Below are positions 41,658 to 50,831 of a DNA stretch of 64,000 nt, in pieces; the first letter of the stretch is position 1; each line of letters opens with the position of its first letter. The translations under genes and the position numbers were made by a program. The DNA comes from Lachnospiraceae bacterium (lineage in GTDB: Bacteria; Bacillota; Clostridia; Lachnospirales; Lachnospiraceae), in the NCBI GenBank assembly GCA_014804355.1, contig JAAUZY010000060.1, positions 17,829 to 81,828 of the forward strand, written 5' to 3'. The notes under the pieces are model-generated. The model had not been told where the DNA came from, did not search any database, and worked only from the letters and a program-made list of their open reading frames with translations.

Positions 41658-41687
41658 ATAGTACCATTGCCCTTATTGCCTTGTCAA
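41658..41687 (-). promoter_or_regulatory. Promoter of the NUDIX-pyrF-pyrE operon
   Basis: TTGACA, 18 bases, TACTAT on the minus strand, immediately after the TPR gene stop and about 50 bases before the NUDIX start. No PyrR-type attenuator is seen in the short leader. Confidence 0.7.
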
Positions 41688-41689
41688 TC

Positions 41690-42793
41690 TTATCTCGTCT
41701 GTAAAAACTCATATTCCCGTTTTGCCGTTGTATCGTCAGGATACGACCGCAGATAACTGTTCATCAGCGCCGCCGCCGTCTTATAATCCCGCATGTATTC
41801 GTAGGTGACGATCTCATTGAACTTAAGTGTCTGCAGCATACCGTTATCTTCGATATTCATCGCCGCCTGAAAAGCCTCAAGCGCCGCTTCATATTCACCC
41901 ATCTGCATTCTGCACAGCCCAAGCTGGTTATAGATTTCCGCCTTGCTCTGGTCATTCTCCGTATAACCGGCATAAATACTGGAGGCATAATTATAATCCC
42001 CAAGCGCCTCATAGGTTCTGCCCAGATAAAGCGCCGCTCCGTAATCCGTCTCCGTCTTCAGATTCGTCAGCCGGTTGCGCGCGTTCTCATAATCTCCCAT
42101 ATAATAGCAGATACGCCCCATATCGTAATCGGAGATCGACTTCTCATTCTCCGACAGAGCGTTTTGCAGATAAGTAAGTCCCGCGTCTTTATACCCATAC
42201 TCCTCAAGCGCCATGTAGATGCGGATCATCTGGTCATAGTTCTTGCCGTCCAGAGCAACCGCCTCGTCAAAATCCGCCTGTGCTCCCTCGAAATCATCCA
42301 ACGACAGCTTCACGCAGCCCCGCAGATAAAACGCATCCTTTTCTCTGGGACGCAGCGCTAAGATCGCACTGTAAGCGTCGATCGCGTCCTGCGCCTGCCC
42401 GTTCTTATAATAGGCCGTAGCAAGATAATAGTTAATGTCGAAATCCACATCTCCTACCATACCGCTGCCGGCATGAAGCGCCGCCTCCAAATAAACAATG
42501 GCATCCTCATACTGCGTCAGCCCCATATAGGCAAGCCCCATGCCGCGGTATATAAGCCGCTCGTCCTCACCCTGTTCCTGTCCGTTCTTAAAACAGTTCA
42601 GCGCCTCGTTATATTCCAGCGCCTCCACCGCCTCCATACCCTGCTTCGTATAACTGACCTGCTCCCCGCCGCACCCGCTAAGCAGTATCCCCGCCAGCAC
42701 ACACACCGGTATCAATCGTATTCTTCGTAACAATCCGGCCATCGGCCGCCACGTCACGCTATTGTTTTTCTCATCTCTATCATTCGTTCTCAT
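41690..42793 (-). CDS. TPR-repeat lipoprotein
   Basis: About 367 residues from the ATG at 42793. A hydrophobic segment ends in the lipobox LLSGC (IPVCVLAGILLSGCGG), after an unusually long cytoplasmic lead of about 25 residues; a later ATG before AGLLRRIRL is an alternative start. The mature protein is about nine tetratricopeptide repeats (for example YEDAIVYLEAALHAGSGM, AQDAIDAYSAILALRPREKD, YEAALEAFQAAMNIEDNG), which would act as a protein-binding scaffold on the outer membrane face. The track's first ATG lies at the expected transcription start and is unlikely. It is monocistronic. Confidence 0.82.
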   Translation of the reverse strand: MRTNDRDEKNNSVTWRPMAGLLRRIRLIPVCVLAGILLSGCGGEQVSYTKQGMEAVEALEYNEALNCFKNGQEQGEDERLIYRGMGLAYMGLTQYEDAIVYLEAALHAGSGMVGDVDFDINYYLATAYYKNGQAQDAIDAYSAILALRPREKDAFYLRGCVKLSLDDFEGAQADFDEAVALDGKNYDQMIRIYMALEEYGYKDAGLTYLQNALSENEKSISDYDMGRICYYMGDYENARNRLTNLKTETDYGAALYLGRTYEALGDYNYASSIYAGYTENDQSKAEIYNQLGLCRMQMGEYEAALEAFQAAMNIEDNGMLQTLKFNEIVTYEYMRDYKTAAALMNSYLRSYPDDTTAKREYEFLQTR

Positions 42794-42847
42794 GTTCACC
42801 GTATCTGTCGTTATCCTACTTTCTCCGTAGTCATCTGTTCTTATATT

Positions 42848-42876
42848 ATGATACCACACCGCCCGTCTAAATCCAA
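42848..42876 (-). promoter_or_regulatory. Promoter of the TPR lipoprotein gene
   Basis: TTGGAT, 17 bases, TATCAT on the minus strand; its expected start point near 42841 leaves a leader of about 48 bases and rules out the ORF track's start at 42859. Confidence 0.5.
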
Positions 42877-42892
42877 GTAAAGATTCCCTCTG

Positions 42893-43648
42893 CTACCGCA
42901 GATTCCCACACACCAGATCCTTCATAATCCCGAAGAACTCCCGCACCATGTTATTCAGCTGAAAATACACATTAGATCGCGCCGATATGCCGCATACATC
43001 CTGAAATCCTGCCGCCTTTGCCAGATGCACTCCCCGAAATACATGAAAATTGTTCGTGACGATGCCCACGCTTACATCCGTCCGCCCGATCAGCGCCTTG
43101 CTGTATGCGATATTTTCCGAAGTGTCCGTGGAACGGTCTTCCATCAGGATGCGCTCCGGCGCGATCCCCTTGTCCGTGAGATACCGGTACATTCCCTCTG
43201 CTTCGGTGCAGGGCTCGTTGCTGCCCTGTCCGCCCGACACGACACAAATCGTCCCTTCATTCTCCGTCAGATAATCATAAGCCGCGTCCAGCCGGAACTT
43301 AAGCACCGCGCTCGGTCCGGCCGGCTTCATCTGCGCGCCCAGCACGATAATATAGTCCAGATCCGCCTTACCCTTATCATGAAATCTGCTTATAATACAT
43401 CCTTCTACGATGACAAACAGCACAGCGCCAATAAGCACTGCTGCCAGAAATATCCTCCGGAATATAAGCGGAATCTTATCCCATATATTAAAATGCAGCA
43501 AAAGCGCAATTCCAAGCAAACACACGCCGCCAAGCGCCCATATCAGATAAAACCTGCTGCCTGACTTGATCCGAAAGACGACCACACAGTATCCCAGACA
43601 AAACAACGCCGCCACAACACATGCAATACTCATGATTTTCTTACCCAT
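42893..43648 (-). CDS. YdcF-type (DUF218) membrane protein
   Basis: A 251-residue protein. Three membrane segments fill the first 85 residues, and a DUF218 domain follows: DYIIVLGAQMKPAGPSAVLK, VVSGGQGSNEPCTEAEGMYR, EDRSTDTSENIAYSK and IVTNNFHVFRGVHLAKAAG. Family members (SanA, YdcF, ElyC) act in envelope biogenesis, ElyC in handling undecaprenyl-phosphate carriers; the substrate here is unknown. GGAG and AGAGG precede the ATG at 43648. It ends about 16 bases before the TPR gene's promoter, with no terminator seen. Confidence 0.87.
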   Translation of the reverse strand: MGKKIMSIACVVAALFCLGYCVVVFRIKSGSRFYLIWALGGVCLLGIALLLHFNIWDKIPLIFRRIFLAAVLIGAVLFVIVEGCIISRFHDKGKADLDYIIVLGAQMKPAGPSAVLKFRLDAAYDYLTENEGTICVVSGGQGSNEPCTEAEGMYRYLTDKGIAPERILMEDRSTDTSENIAYSKALIGRTDVSVGIVTNNFHVFRGVHLAKAAGFQDVCGISARSNVYFQLNNMVREFFGIMKDLVCGNLR

Positions 43649-43789
43649 CCTCTACTCCGTTCCGTATATTCCCGTATAATTAACATTAGTCACCTCATCT
43701 CATCATACCGTGCAAATCTTAAATCCCCCAACGTTAATTCTTAAGATTTCATTATCTTTCGGGTATCAAAATGCCTCTAAACCCTCACA

Positions 43790-44015
43790 GGCAGATTGCG
43801 CAAAATGTTCTCTTGTGTCTTGCGCAGTCATATGAGATTTTCTTAATATTCCGTTCAGTATCCAGAAATTTCGGGACACGGATGTCCCGAAAAGCCCGCC
43901 ATGAGCCCGGATGGCGAATGAAGGGCGGTTTCGTCCGTCGTCACAGCCTAACCGGAATATTTTAGAAAATCCATATGCCGAAGCCGACACAAGAGAACAT
44001 TTTGCGCAATCTGCC
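43790..44015. mobile_element. 226-bp near-palindromic element (MITE-like)
   Basis: Perfect 30-base inverted ends (left end begins GGCAGATTGCGCAAAATG) frame an interior that pairs imperfectly over a further 40 bases per side (CATATGAGATTTTCTTAATA against TATTTTAGAAAATCCATATG). A small central hairpin TTCGGGACA / TGTCCCGAA is present. No flanking target duplication is evident. The ORFs called here (43766..44038 minus, 43771..43965 and 43911..44132 plus) are by-products; both strands yield the peptide DTREHFAQSA. The rest of the gene-free stretch 43649-44118 shows only a small AT-rich hairpin near 43705-43750. Confidence 0.7.
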
Positions 44016-44118
44016 CTCCCCGCGTTTATATCAATCACCTTCTACCACCCAATCCATTTTAAGAAAAAAGGAGCCCACCCCCGGCAGACCCCTCATACCA
44101 CAACATTATGTTTCTATT

Positions 44119-44466
44119 TTATAACTCCTTAATCACTTCCACCGTCTTGTCATACGCCTTTGTCGCATGTCTCATATGGTGCATAATGCTCTCCTCATCA
44201 TAAGGCCCATTCCGCAGCTCCTCCGTCAGAGGACCCACATAATCCAAGATTCCGCCCAGACCGAGATTACCGCACAGTCCCTTGACCGTGTGCGCATATG
44301 TAAACGCATCCTTCCAGTTTTTATCGGCAACCGCCTGCTGCAAACCGCCGTAGTTCTTATCATCCACAAATTTCTTCAACATTCTCAGATAAAAATCTTC
44401 TTTACCCATAAAGCGCTTAAGCACCTCATCGTACTCTACCCCGACTGCCATTAATTTTTCTTTCAT
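44119..44466 (-). CDS. Single-domain Hpt phosphotransfer protein
   Basis: About 115 residues from the ATG at 44466 (GGGAG upstream); the track's longer start adds 25 residues without a ribosome site. It is a four-helix histidine phosphotransfer domain. The phospho-accepting His is at about residue 59 in YAHTVKGLCGNLGL, matching the HxxKG core. It would shuttle phosphate between a hybrid kinase and a response regulator encoded elsewhere. It diverges from the chemoreceptor gene at 44764, sharing a 297-base regulatory gap (44467-44763), which has an AT-rich character and GTATAT / ATATAC stem. Confidence 0.85.
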   Translation of the reverse strand: MKEKLMAVGVEYDEVLKRFMGKEDFYLRMLKKFVDDKNYGGLQQAVADKNWKDAFTYAHTVKGLCGNLGLGGILDYVGPLTEELRNGPYDEESIMHHMRHATKAYDKTVEVIKEL

Positions 44467-44512
44467 TATGCATTCTCCCTTATTCAAAATTAAACAAGAA
44501 AATCCTATATTT

Positions 44513-44541
44513 AGCTTACGTTGTTTTGGGACAAATGGCAA
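44513..44541 (-). promoter_or_regulatory. Promoter of the Hpt gene
   Basis: TTGCCA, 17 bases, TAAGCT on the minus strand. The -35 box matches that of the first chemoreceptor promoter at 1351. The start point would be about 40 bases before the ATG. Confidence 0.45.
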
Positions 44542-44763
44542 GTGTTTTCTTAAAAAAACAATACCAAAGTTGGCTCAAACGTTTAAGTTGGTGTAATTAT
44601 GTATATCCCTATTAAATATACACAAAATCGCTTTGACTATTTTGTCACAATTAGTAAATTATGCTTTTCACATCAAAAAAAGCTATTAATTTCGCGTATA
44701 ATATGGTATTATAACTAAAACGATTAAGTAACGCGATAGGACAATCAACCAGGAGGTTATATT

Positions 44764-46824
44764 ATGAAAAAGCTGTCTTCCATCAAAGCAAAGATCTCAT
44801 TCGTCATGATCCTGTTTATCACAGCGGCGGTCATCATTGCCATCATCGTCAATTACAAATCTCTGACTAATATGGCTCACGATACGCTGACTGACTACAT
44901 AAGCGATTCTCTTCTGGAAATCGTCAAAGCGCACGGTGCCGGTATCGATGAATCCATCGAGAAATACAACTCCACCATGAAATATCTGGACAGTTCGGAG
45001 AATTTCTTTGTCTTCCACCTCAACAACGGCAACAAATTTTCCAAAGAAGTACATGCGTCGCTAAAAAAATATATGGAATCCAATCCTACCCATGAGAGCA
45101 TAAACTACGTGTGCGGCGATGACCTGCTGCTCCTTGCAAGCTCCATCGAATCAACAGAAGGCGTTTCCTACGCTGATCGGGGATTTGTGAAATATATCAT
45201 GGAGAACAACCTCCCGGCACAGAGCAATATCTTCTTCGATGAGGAAACAGGCGAACCGATGATCTCTATCGGCGTACCCCAGACAAGCAACTATGATGAC
45301 ACTACCCTCGGCGGCGTTCTGTTTACCAATATCAAAGTGTCCCTCCTCGCAGATGAGCTCACCGACATCAGCGTATTTGATTCGGACACCAGTTATGCCT
45401 GCCTGTTAGACAGCAACGGTGTCTTCATCTACCATCCGAACGAGTCCCTGGTAGGTACGAAATCCGATAACCCGACAATCACTGCGGTGGTGGATCAGAT
45501 CGCTGCCGGCAGCGCGCCTGCCGCCGGTCTTGTCACCAATGAAAGTACCGGACAATATCTGGCTTACAATGTGTCTGATTTAAATAACTGGATTTTCTGT
45601 CTCCTGATGGATCAGGATGTCATTCTGGATCCGCTGGTAGAAATGCGGCAAAGCGCCGTCTCTACCAGCATCGCTACCTGCCTGATCATTATCGCGGTCT
45701 TTACCGTGCTGGGCTTCATTTTCGCAAGCACCATCACCACGCCGATCAAAACCGTAACTAATGTCATCAGCAGGACTGCCGATCTGGACATCTCTCTGGA
45801 CACCTCCTATCATTCTCTGCTGAAACATAAGGATGAAACCGGTGAAATGAGCCGTGCCCTCCAGAAGATGAGGAGTTCCTTCCGCCGTATGATGACAGAT
45901 ATTTCCTCGGCTTCGGAATACATCAGCAACAGCGCGGATCAGCTTCACCAGATCGCAACCACGGTAAACGACAATGCCAACGACAATTCCACCACTGCCC
46001 AGCAGGTATCCGCCAGCATGGAACATACCGCCCAGAACACGGAATCCATCAGCAATGAAATGCTGGAAGTGGAGCAGAACACCTCTGACATTACCGCAAA
46101 AGCACGGGAAGGTGTAAGTCTGTCCGAAGAAATCATGAAGCGCGCCGAGAAACTCAAGGAAGACACCATACAGGCAAGCACGCGGACACGGGATATATAC
46201 CAGACTGTAAAGGAGACCTCCACAGTCGCCATAGAAGATTCCAAGTCCGTATCGAAAATCAACGAACTGGCGAAGAATATCCAGGAAATTGCCAGCCAGA
46301 CCTCTCTGTTGTCCTTAAATGCCTCCATCGAAGCTGCAAGGGCGGGCGAGCAGGGCCGCGGCTTCGCCGTAGTGGCCGATGAGATCGGTAAACTTGCGGA
46401 GCAGTCCTCCCAGACGGTAAGCGGCATCACCCAGATTGTCACGGAGGTAAATGCCGCTGTGGAACGTATGGCTGACAGCCTGAATGCCGCTCTGGACTTC
46501 TTAGACAGCACCGTTTTAGCCGATTACGGCAATTTCATGAAAGTCAGCGAGCAATACTCCGATGATGCGGGATTTGTCAACCGCACCATGGCTGAGATCG
46601 ATGCATCTATCGGTGAAATGAACCATACCATGGCAAGAATCACGGAAGCGATAAACCGGATCAACGGCTCCATCTCCGAAACGTCCTCCGGCGTAGTCAG
46701 TGTGGTGGATAACAATGCCAACATCGTCTCTCTGGCAACAGACACCTACAATATGGTGCAGGAGACTATGACCCACGCCGATACTCTGCGCGAGATCGTA
46801 AACAGTTTTACGCTGAACAGATGA
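44764..46824 (+). CDS. Methyl-accepting chemotaxis protein with double-Cache-size sensor
   Basis: A 686-residue chemoreceptor. Membrane segment 1 is at about 9-29, then an extracytoplasmic domain of about 265 residues, the size of a double Cache. [37 protein letters not shown] and [19 protein letters not shown] are the typical strand and ligand-site blocks. Segment 2 is at about 298-320, then HAMP and the signalling coiled coil with [17 protein letters not shown] near 510. AGGAGG precedes the ATG. No pentapeptide tail. An extended -10 (TGGTATTAT) near 44705 is a possible promoter. The ligand is probably a small organic molecule, the usual case for this fold. Confidence 0.93.
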   Translation: MKKLSSIKAKISFVMILFITAAVIIAIIVNYKSLTNMAHDTLTDYISDSLLEIVKAHGAGIDESIEKYNSTMKYLDSSENFFVFHLNNGNKFSKEVHASLKKYMESNPTHESINYVCGDDLLLLASSIESTEGVSYADRGFVKYIMENNLPAQSNIFFDEETGEPMISIGVPQTSNYDDTTLGGVLFTNIKVSLLADELTDISVFDSDTSYACLLDSNGVFIYHPNESLVGTKSDNPTITAVVDQIAAGSAPAAGLVTNESTGQYLAYNVSDLNNWIFCLLMDQDVILDPLVEMRQSAVSTSIATCLIIIAVFTVLGFIFASTITTPIKTVTNVISRTADLDISLDTSYHSLLKHKDETGEMSRALQKMRSSFRRMMTDISSASEYISNSADQLHQIATTVNDNANDNSTTAQQVSASMEHTAQNTESISNEMLEVEQNTSDITAKAREGVSLSEEIMKRAEKLKEDTIQASTRTRDIYQTVKETSTVAIEDSKSVSKINELAKNIQEIASQTSLLSLNASIEAARAGEQGRGFAVVADEIGKLAEQSSQTVSGITQIVTEVNAAVERMADSLNAALDFLDSTVLADYGNFMKVSEQYSDDAGFVNRTMAEIDASIGEMNHTMARITEAINRINGSISETSSGVVSVVDNNANIVSLATDTYNMVQETMTHADTLREIVNSFTLNR

Positions 46825-46869
46825 TATACCGCTTTCCGATTGTCTTAGTACACGCACTATGGTAAAATA

Positions 46870-46898
46870 ACAGTAAATTTGCTTCGCAAATTAACTGT
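46870..46898. repeat. Hairpin with GCTTCGC loop after the chemoreceptor gene
   Basis: ACAGTAAATTTGC and GCAAATTAACTGT pair at 12 of 13 positions around a TTC loop. The loop region (TTTGCTTCGCAAA) is the same core as in the dispersed repeat at 3160. It could separate the chemoreceptor and hemerythrin transcripts, but no T-run follows. Confidence 0.5.
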
Positions 46899-46923
46899 GT
46901 GAAAAGACATATGGAGGAATCTC

Positions 46924-47811
46924 ATGGTAAAGGAAATCAAATGGAATGATCGGTTTAATATCGGCGTAGACAGTATTGACTCGGCACACAGGAAACTTTT
47001 TTCCATCGTCGGGAAACTGATCGCTCTTAACGAAGATCCGGCCAGACAGCAGCATGCATGCAGAGAAGGGATTAAATATTTCAAGAGCTATACCATAAAG
47101 CACTTCGCGGACGAGGAAGCCTATATGCAGTCCATTGACTACCCCGGCTACTCCATACATAAGAGTCTGCATGACAATATGCGTGATAAGACACTCCCTG
47201 TTCTGGAGGCCGAACTGGAAGATCAGGAGTATTCCCCCGAATCCGTACAGCATTTCCTCGGCATCTGCACGGGCTGGCTGAACGGCCATATCATGATCGA
47301 AGATCGTGCCATCACCGGCAAGAATGCTCATAAATGGATTCATCAGCCATCGGACGATGAAGTCAAAGATTTGGAGAAAGCAACCCTGCAGGGACTGCAG
47401 GCGCTGTGCCAGTCCAAGGTACAGGTCATAAGCCGTCATTACGGCGGCGAACAGTTTTCCACGGGAAAGACTCTCTGCTACCGCCTGACCTATTGTTCCA
47501 AGAAAGATAGGCCCATCCGGCTCTATCTTGTCTATGAAGAAAAGCTGGCTCTTAAGACGCTCAGCGACATCCTGGACAAAGAGATCAAGAAAGTCGATCT
47601 GACCGTGGTATCTGCCATGAAGATCCTGTCGGAGCAGTTTGTCGCTCACCTCAAGTCACATTTTATATTTGACAAAGGTTACCGGCTGGAGCGAAACGAT
47701 ATGATGTCCTTCGAACAGTTTGTCCGGACATTCGACAAGCAGTTCCCGCCTTTCAGCCTTCTGTTCAGCGCGGAAGACATGGGATATTTCGCATTTTGTG
47801 CGCAGTTATGA
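46924..47811 (+). CDS. Bacteriohemerythrin-domain protein with extra C-terminal domain
   Basis: A 295-residue protein. The first 135 residues form a hemerythrin domain with its non-heme di-iron ligands: His22 (SAHRKLF), His60 and Glu64 (KHFADEEAYM), His79 and His83 (HKSLHDNM), and the GHIMIED His/Asp near the end. It would bind or sense oxygen. The last 150 residues are a separate domain ending PFSLLFSAEDMGYFAFC; its layout recalls CheX/CheC-type folds, but I cannot confirm this. The ATG at 46924 follows ATGGAGGAATCTC. It lies 100 bases after the chemoreceptor gene, so an oxygen-linked chemotaxis role is inferred. It ends one base from the convergent kinase gene. Confidence 0.82.
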   Translation: MVKEIKWNDRFNIGVDSIDSAHRKLFSIVGKLIALNEDPARQQHACREGIKYFKSYTIKHFADEEAYMQSIDYPGYSIHKSLHDNMRDKTLPVLEAELEDQEYSPESVQHFLGICTGWLNGHIMIEDRAITGKNAHKWIHQPSDDEVKDLEKATLQGLQALCQSKVQVISRHYGGEQFSTGKTLCYRLTYCSKKDRPIRLYLVYEEKLALKTLSDILDKEIKKVDLTVVSAMKILSEQFVAHLKSHFIFDKGYRLERNDMMSFEQFVRTFDKQFPPFSLLFSAEDMGYFAFCAQL

Positions 47812-47812
47812 T

Positions 47813-49252
47813 TCATGTGCGGAACACAAGACAGAACTTCATACCGTCCTGCGTCCGTTGCGCGAAGATATCTCCGTTCATCTTAAGCATGATCTGTCTG
47901 CCTATATAAAGCCCCAACCCGTTTCCGCTCCTGTCCCGGGCATTGCTCCCACGATAGAAGCTGTCGAACAGGTGGGGCAGTTCTTTGTCCTGAACCGGCG
48001 TTCCCGTACTGAATACCTCTATGATCTGACAGTAGTCTTCCTCCCGGAAACTTAGGCTGATCCGACGCCCGTCTCCATACTTAAAGGCATTCTCCATTAG
48101 ATTCTCCGCAACTTCAAAGGCACGGTCCATATCACCCTTTAACAGCTTATTCTCATAGGCTCCGATGTGAAACTGTGTCATCATCAGCCTGCACCTTGGC
48201 TCGTAATACTCTTTGATCTTATTCACATAATCCTGTAAATAAAACTCCGTATCCGTCACCTCGATCTCTATGATTTCCTCACTTGCCGTGCTTACAATCT
48301 TCTTGACAAATTCGTCGATCTCACCGGCATGTTTCTCGATCTGCGCCGCCATATCGCCTCTCTGCGCTTCCGACTCACAAAGCCCCTCCCGCAGCGCTCT
48401 CGCATACAGCTTTATAGCGCTTAAGGGAATCTTGATATCATGGGAGACAGACAGAATCATAAGCTTCTTTTCTTTTTCCAATTCGAGCGCCTTATTCCTC
48501 GAATCACGCAGCGCGTCACGCAGCATGCCGAGTCCCCATACGAACTTCCCAAAAAACCTGCTCTTACTCTCCTGCGGTTCCGCTGCCAGATTACCCTTAG
48601 CCATTTCATAGGGCATATTGCTGATCACATGAAAAGGCTTGATCACCTTCATTCTGACATACCACAGTACAGTCAGTGTCACAAGACCAACCGCAAGCAT
48701 GCCGCCCATTGCCGCCCACAGCATACGCCGGCTGCCCGTGTCCGTAACATAATCAAAGCGCACGTATCCCGTCACATTCTCACTGCCGAAAATTGGATAT
48801 ATGACACTGTGAACACCGTTATGATTCCGGAAGAAATCCCGAAGTTGCTGCGCCTCAGTTCCAGTCTCTTTCTTCTGCACCGCTTCCGCATCTGCCTTCG
48901 TCCCTGATATTCCCGCAGGCTGTTCCGAATCTGTCTCAACCGGCAGAAAGCCGTCCGTTTTCGCCTCTGATTTCTCCGTAATCTGCCCCGAATCCGTCTC
49001 CGCCGGCAGGAAGCCGACTGATTTCACATACTGCAGACCACTTAGGTCAACCTGTGCCGCACCATCTTCCCAACTCTGCCCGGATGTGGCACTTTCGGAT
49101 TGATTGACCAAATTAGTCATGACCTGATTGATCTCCACTTTATAGTTCATGTCTTCCTTCCGGCTCTCTCCGGTTGCGAAGTAAAATACCCCCACGGCAA
49201 TAATCAGCCAGAGGAGCAGCGTCGCCGCCATGATCCTGTCATATTTCTTCAT
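47813..49252 (-). CDS. Sensor histidine kinase
   Basis: A 479-residue membrane kinase with two membrane segments (about 8-26 and 178-200) enclosing an extracytoplasmic domain of about 150 residues, then HAMP and the catalytic core. The H-box SVSHDIKIPLSAIKLY has its histidine near residue 272; the N-box NLMENAFKYGDG and the G2 box GNGLGLYIG are intact. The sensor holds a tandem duplication (VGFLPAETDSGQ ... DGFLPVETDSEQ). The start overlaps the end of the regulator gene by 14 bases. It is the last gene of a permease-ATPase-regulator-kinase operon, as in peptide-sensing and resistance modules. Confidence 0.92.
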   Translation of the reverse strand: MKKYDRIMAATLLLWLIIAVGVFYFATGESRKEDMNYKVEINQVMTNLVNQSESATSGQSWEDGAAQVDLSGLQYVKSVGFLPAETDSGQITEKSEAKTDGFLPVETDSEQPAGISGTKADAEAVQKKETGTEAQQLRDFFRNHNGVHSVIYPIFGSENVTGYVRFDYVTDTGSRRMLWAAMGGMLAVGLVTLTVLWYVRMKVIKPFHVISNMPYEMAKGNLAAEPQESKSRFFGKFVWGLGMLRDALRDSRNKALELEKEKKLMILSVSHDIKIPLSAIKLYARALREGLCESEAQRGDMAAQIEKHAGEIDEFVKKIVSTASEEIIEIEVTDTEFYLQDYVNKIKEYYEPRCRLMMTQFHIGAYENKLLKGDMDRAFEVAENLMENAFKYGDGRRISLSFREEDYCQIIEVFSTGTPVQDKELPHLFDSFYRGSNARDRSGNGLGLYIGRQIMLKMNGDIFAQRTQDGMKFCLVFRT

Positions 49253-49919
49253 AACTGTACCCTATCCCCCACACCGTCCTGATCCGTCTCGGATTCTTCG
49301 GGTCCTCCTCAATCTTATCCCGCAACATCTTAATATGGACAGTCAGCGTCTGGTACTCGCTGTCACTGTCGATTCCCCAGATTCGATTGAACAGAAACTC
49401 TTTATGCAGTGTTTTGCCCGGATTCTGTACAAGCAACAGCAGCAGTTCATACTCCTTGACCGTCAGCGAGAGCTCCCTGTGATCCAGATATACCCTTTTT
49501 GCTTCCTGATCGATCGCAAGCCCTCCCGAAACGATCACCGGATTCTCCCGCTTTAGGCTGTATCCCCTCCGCATGAGGGCGCCGATCTTGGCACACAGGA
49601 TATCCATATCCACCGGCTTCTCTATATAATCGTCCGCCCCCTGCATAAACCCGTTCATTTTGTCTTCCTTATCCACCCTCGCACTCAGAAACAGAATCGG
49701 CGTACTGCTGTGCTCACGGATGCGGGCACACACGGCATAGCCGTCCATCCCCGGCAGTGAAACATCCAGAATAATCAGCTTCACCTTCTCTTTTTCCAGA
49801 AAAGCAAGGGCTTCCTCTCCGGAGCGGACGCCCGCCGTCTGATAGCCCTCCCGCTCCAGAAAAACCCGGATCAACTTATTTAGTTCTTCGTGGTCTTCCA
49901 CTAATAGAATGTCTGTCAT
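49239..49919 (-). CDS. OmpR-family response regulator
   Basis: About 226 residues from the ATG at 49919 (GGAGGCGGAT upstream), starting MTDILLVEDHEELNKL; the track's start is 13 codons too long. The receiver domain has its acidic pair at the N-terminus and phospho-Asp in LIILDVSLPGMDG. The C-terminal winged helix (LTVKEYELLLLLVQNPGKT, LTVHIKMLRDKIEEDPKNP) is OmpR-type. It is coupled to the kinase gene by a 14-base overlap and should activate the transporter genes upstream in the same operon. Confidence 0.94.
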   Translation of the reverse strand: MTDILLVEDHEELNKLIRVFLEREGYQTAGVRSGEEALAFLEKEKVKLIILDVSLPGMDGYAVCARIREHSSTPILFLSARVDKEDKMNGFMQGADDYIEKPVDMDILCAKIGALMRRGYSLKRENPVIVSGGLAIDQEAKRVYLDHRELSLTVKEYELLLLLVQNPGKTLHKEFLFNRIWGIDSDSEYQTLTVHIKMLRDKIEEDPKNPRRIRTVWGIGYSYEEI

Positions 49920-49976
49920 ATCCGCCTCCGCTCCGCCACTAATGACCCACACTGTCAATATATTTCCATTTTGTCG

Positions 49977-50747
49977 TCAGAATCCCATCTCCATCAGCCA
50001 GACAGACAGCTTCTTCTCCCGCTCTCTGTTCTCTTCCTGTCCTTTGTACTTGCCGAATGTGTACTCACCCTTTATGCTGCCGTCCTCAATATAGAGTACT
50101 CTGTCACTCTTCGCCGCCACTTTCATATCATGGGTTACCAGCATGATGGTCGTTCCCTCCGCATTGATGCGGTTTAATTCCTTCATGACCTCCTTAGAGT
50201 TTTGCTGGTTCAGCGCGCCGGTAGGCTCGTCCGCGAAGATCATCTTCGGGTTGTTGATGAGGCTCCGGCAGATACATGCTCTCTGAAGCTGGCCGCCCGA
50301 CACCTCATTGATGTCATGCTCCGCGATCTCACTGATCCCCAGCTTGTGCATCAGCTCTTTTGCCCGATCGTTGATCTCTTTTCTCTGCTCTTTACTCTTA
50401 CCGCTCTTAGCCTGATAGGCAGGCAATATGATATTATCATAAACTGTGAGATTTTTTAACATATACATCTGCTGGAAAATAAATCCCATCTCATTCAGCC
50501 GCAGACTGCTCATCTGCGCTGCACTTAAGGCGCTGATATCCCTGCCGAAGAAATCCACCCTGCCGGCCGTCAGATGGTCCATGCCGCTGATCGTATACAG
50601 AAGCGTGGATTTCCCCGATCCGCTGGGTCCCATAACGGCCACCATCTCTCCCTCTTTAATCTCCATATTGATATTCTTAAGTACGTTGTTCTGCCTTTTG
50701 TTAATGATGTATGTCTTACACAAGTCTTTTACCGTTAATGTGTTCAT
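49977..50747 (-). CDS. ABC transporter ATPase of the FtsX/MacB type
   Basis: About 256 residues from the ATG at 50747 (GAGGAAAAC upstream); the track's start is 22 codons longer. Walker A MGPSGSGKST, signature VSGGQLQRA, Walker B MIFADEPTGAL and H-loop LVTHDMKVA are all intact. It matches the LolD/MacB/BceA group that powers FtsX-type permeases, here the one encoded 84 bases upstream. The regulator follows after about 57 bases. Confidence 0.94.
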   Translation of the reverse strand: MNTLTVKDLCKTYIINKRQNNVLKNINMEIKEGEMVAVMGPSGSGKSTLLYTISGMDHLTAGRVDFFGRDISALSAAQMSSLRLNEMGFIFQQMYMLKNLTVYDNIILPAYQAKSGKSKEQRKEINDRAKELMHKLGISEIAEHDINEVSGGQLQRACICRSLINNPKMIFADEPTGALNQQNSKEVMKELNRINAEGTTIMLVTHDMKVAAKSDRVLYIEDGSIKGEYTFGKYKGQEENREREKKLSVWLMEMGF

Positions 50748-50831
50748 GTTTTCCTCATTTCTGCGCTGCTTTTGGATAGATACGAGTCTGTGACTGGCAG
50801 CGCGCAGACACAAATCCCATGATTAAAATTT

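Noticed and set aside
43766-44038. 90-residue minus-strand ORF and its plus-strand counterparts
   Set aside because: They lie across the 226-bp palindrome and encode the same peptide from both arms; they lack ribosome sites and are by-products of the inverted repeat.
44700-44763. SigD-type promoter for the second chemoreceptor
   Set aside because: TAAA and CGATA are present but about three bases too close, and the GCC is incomplete.
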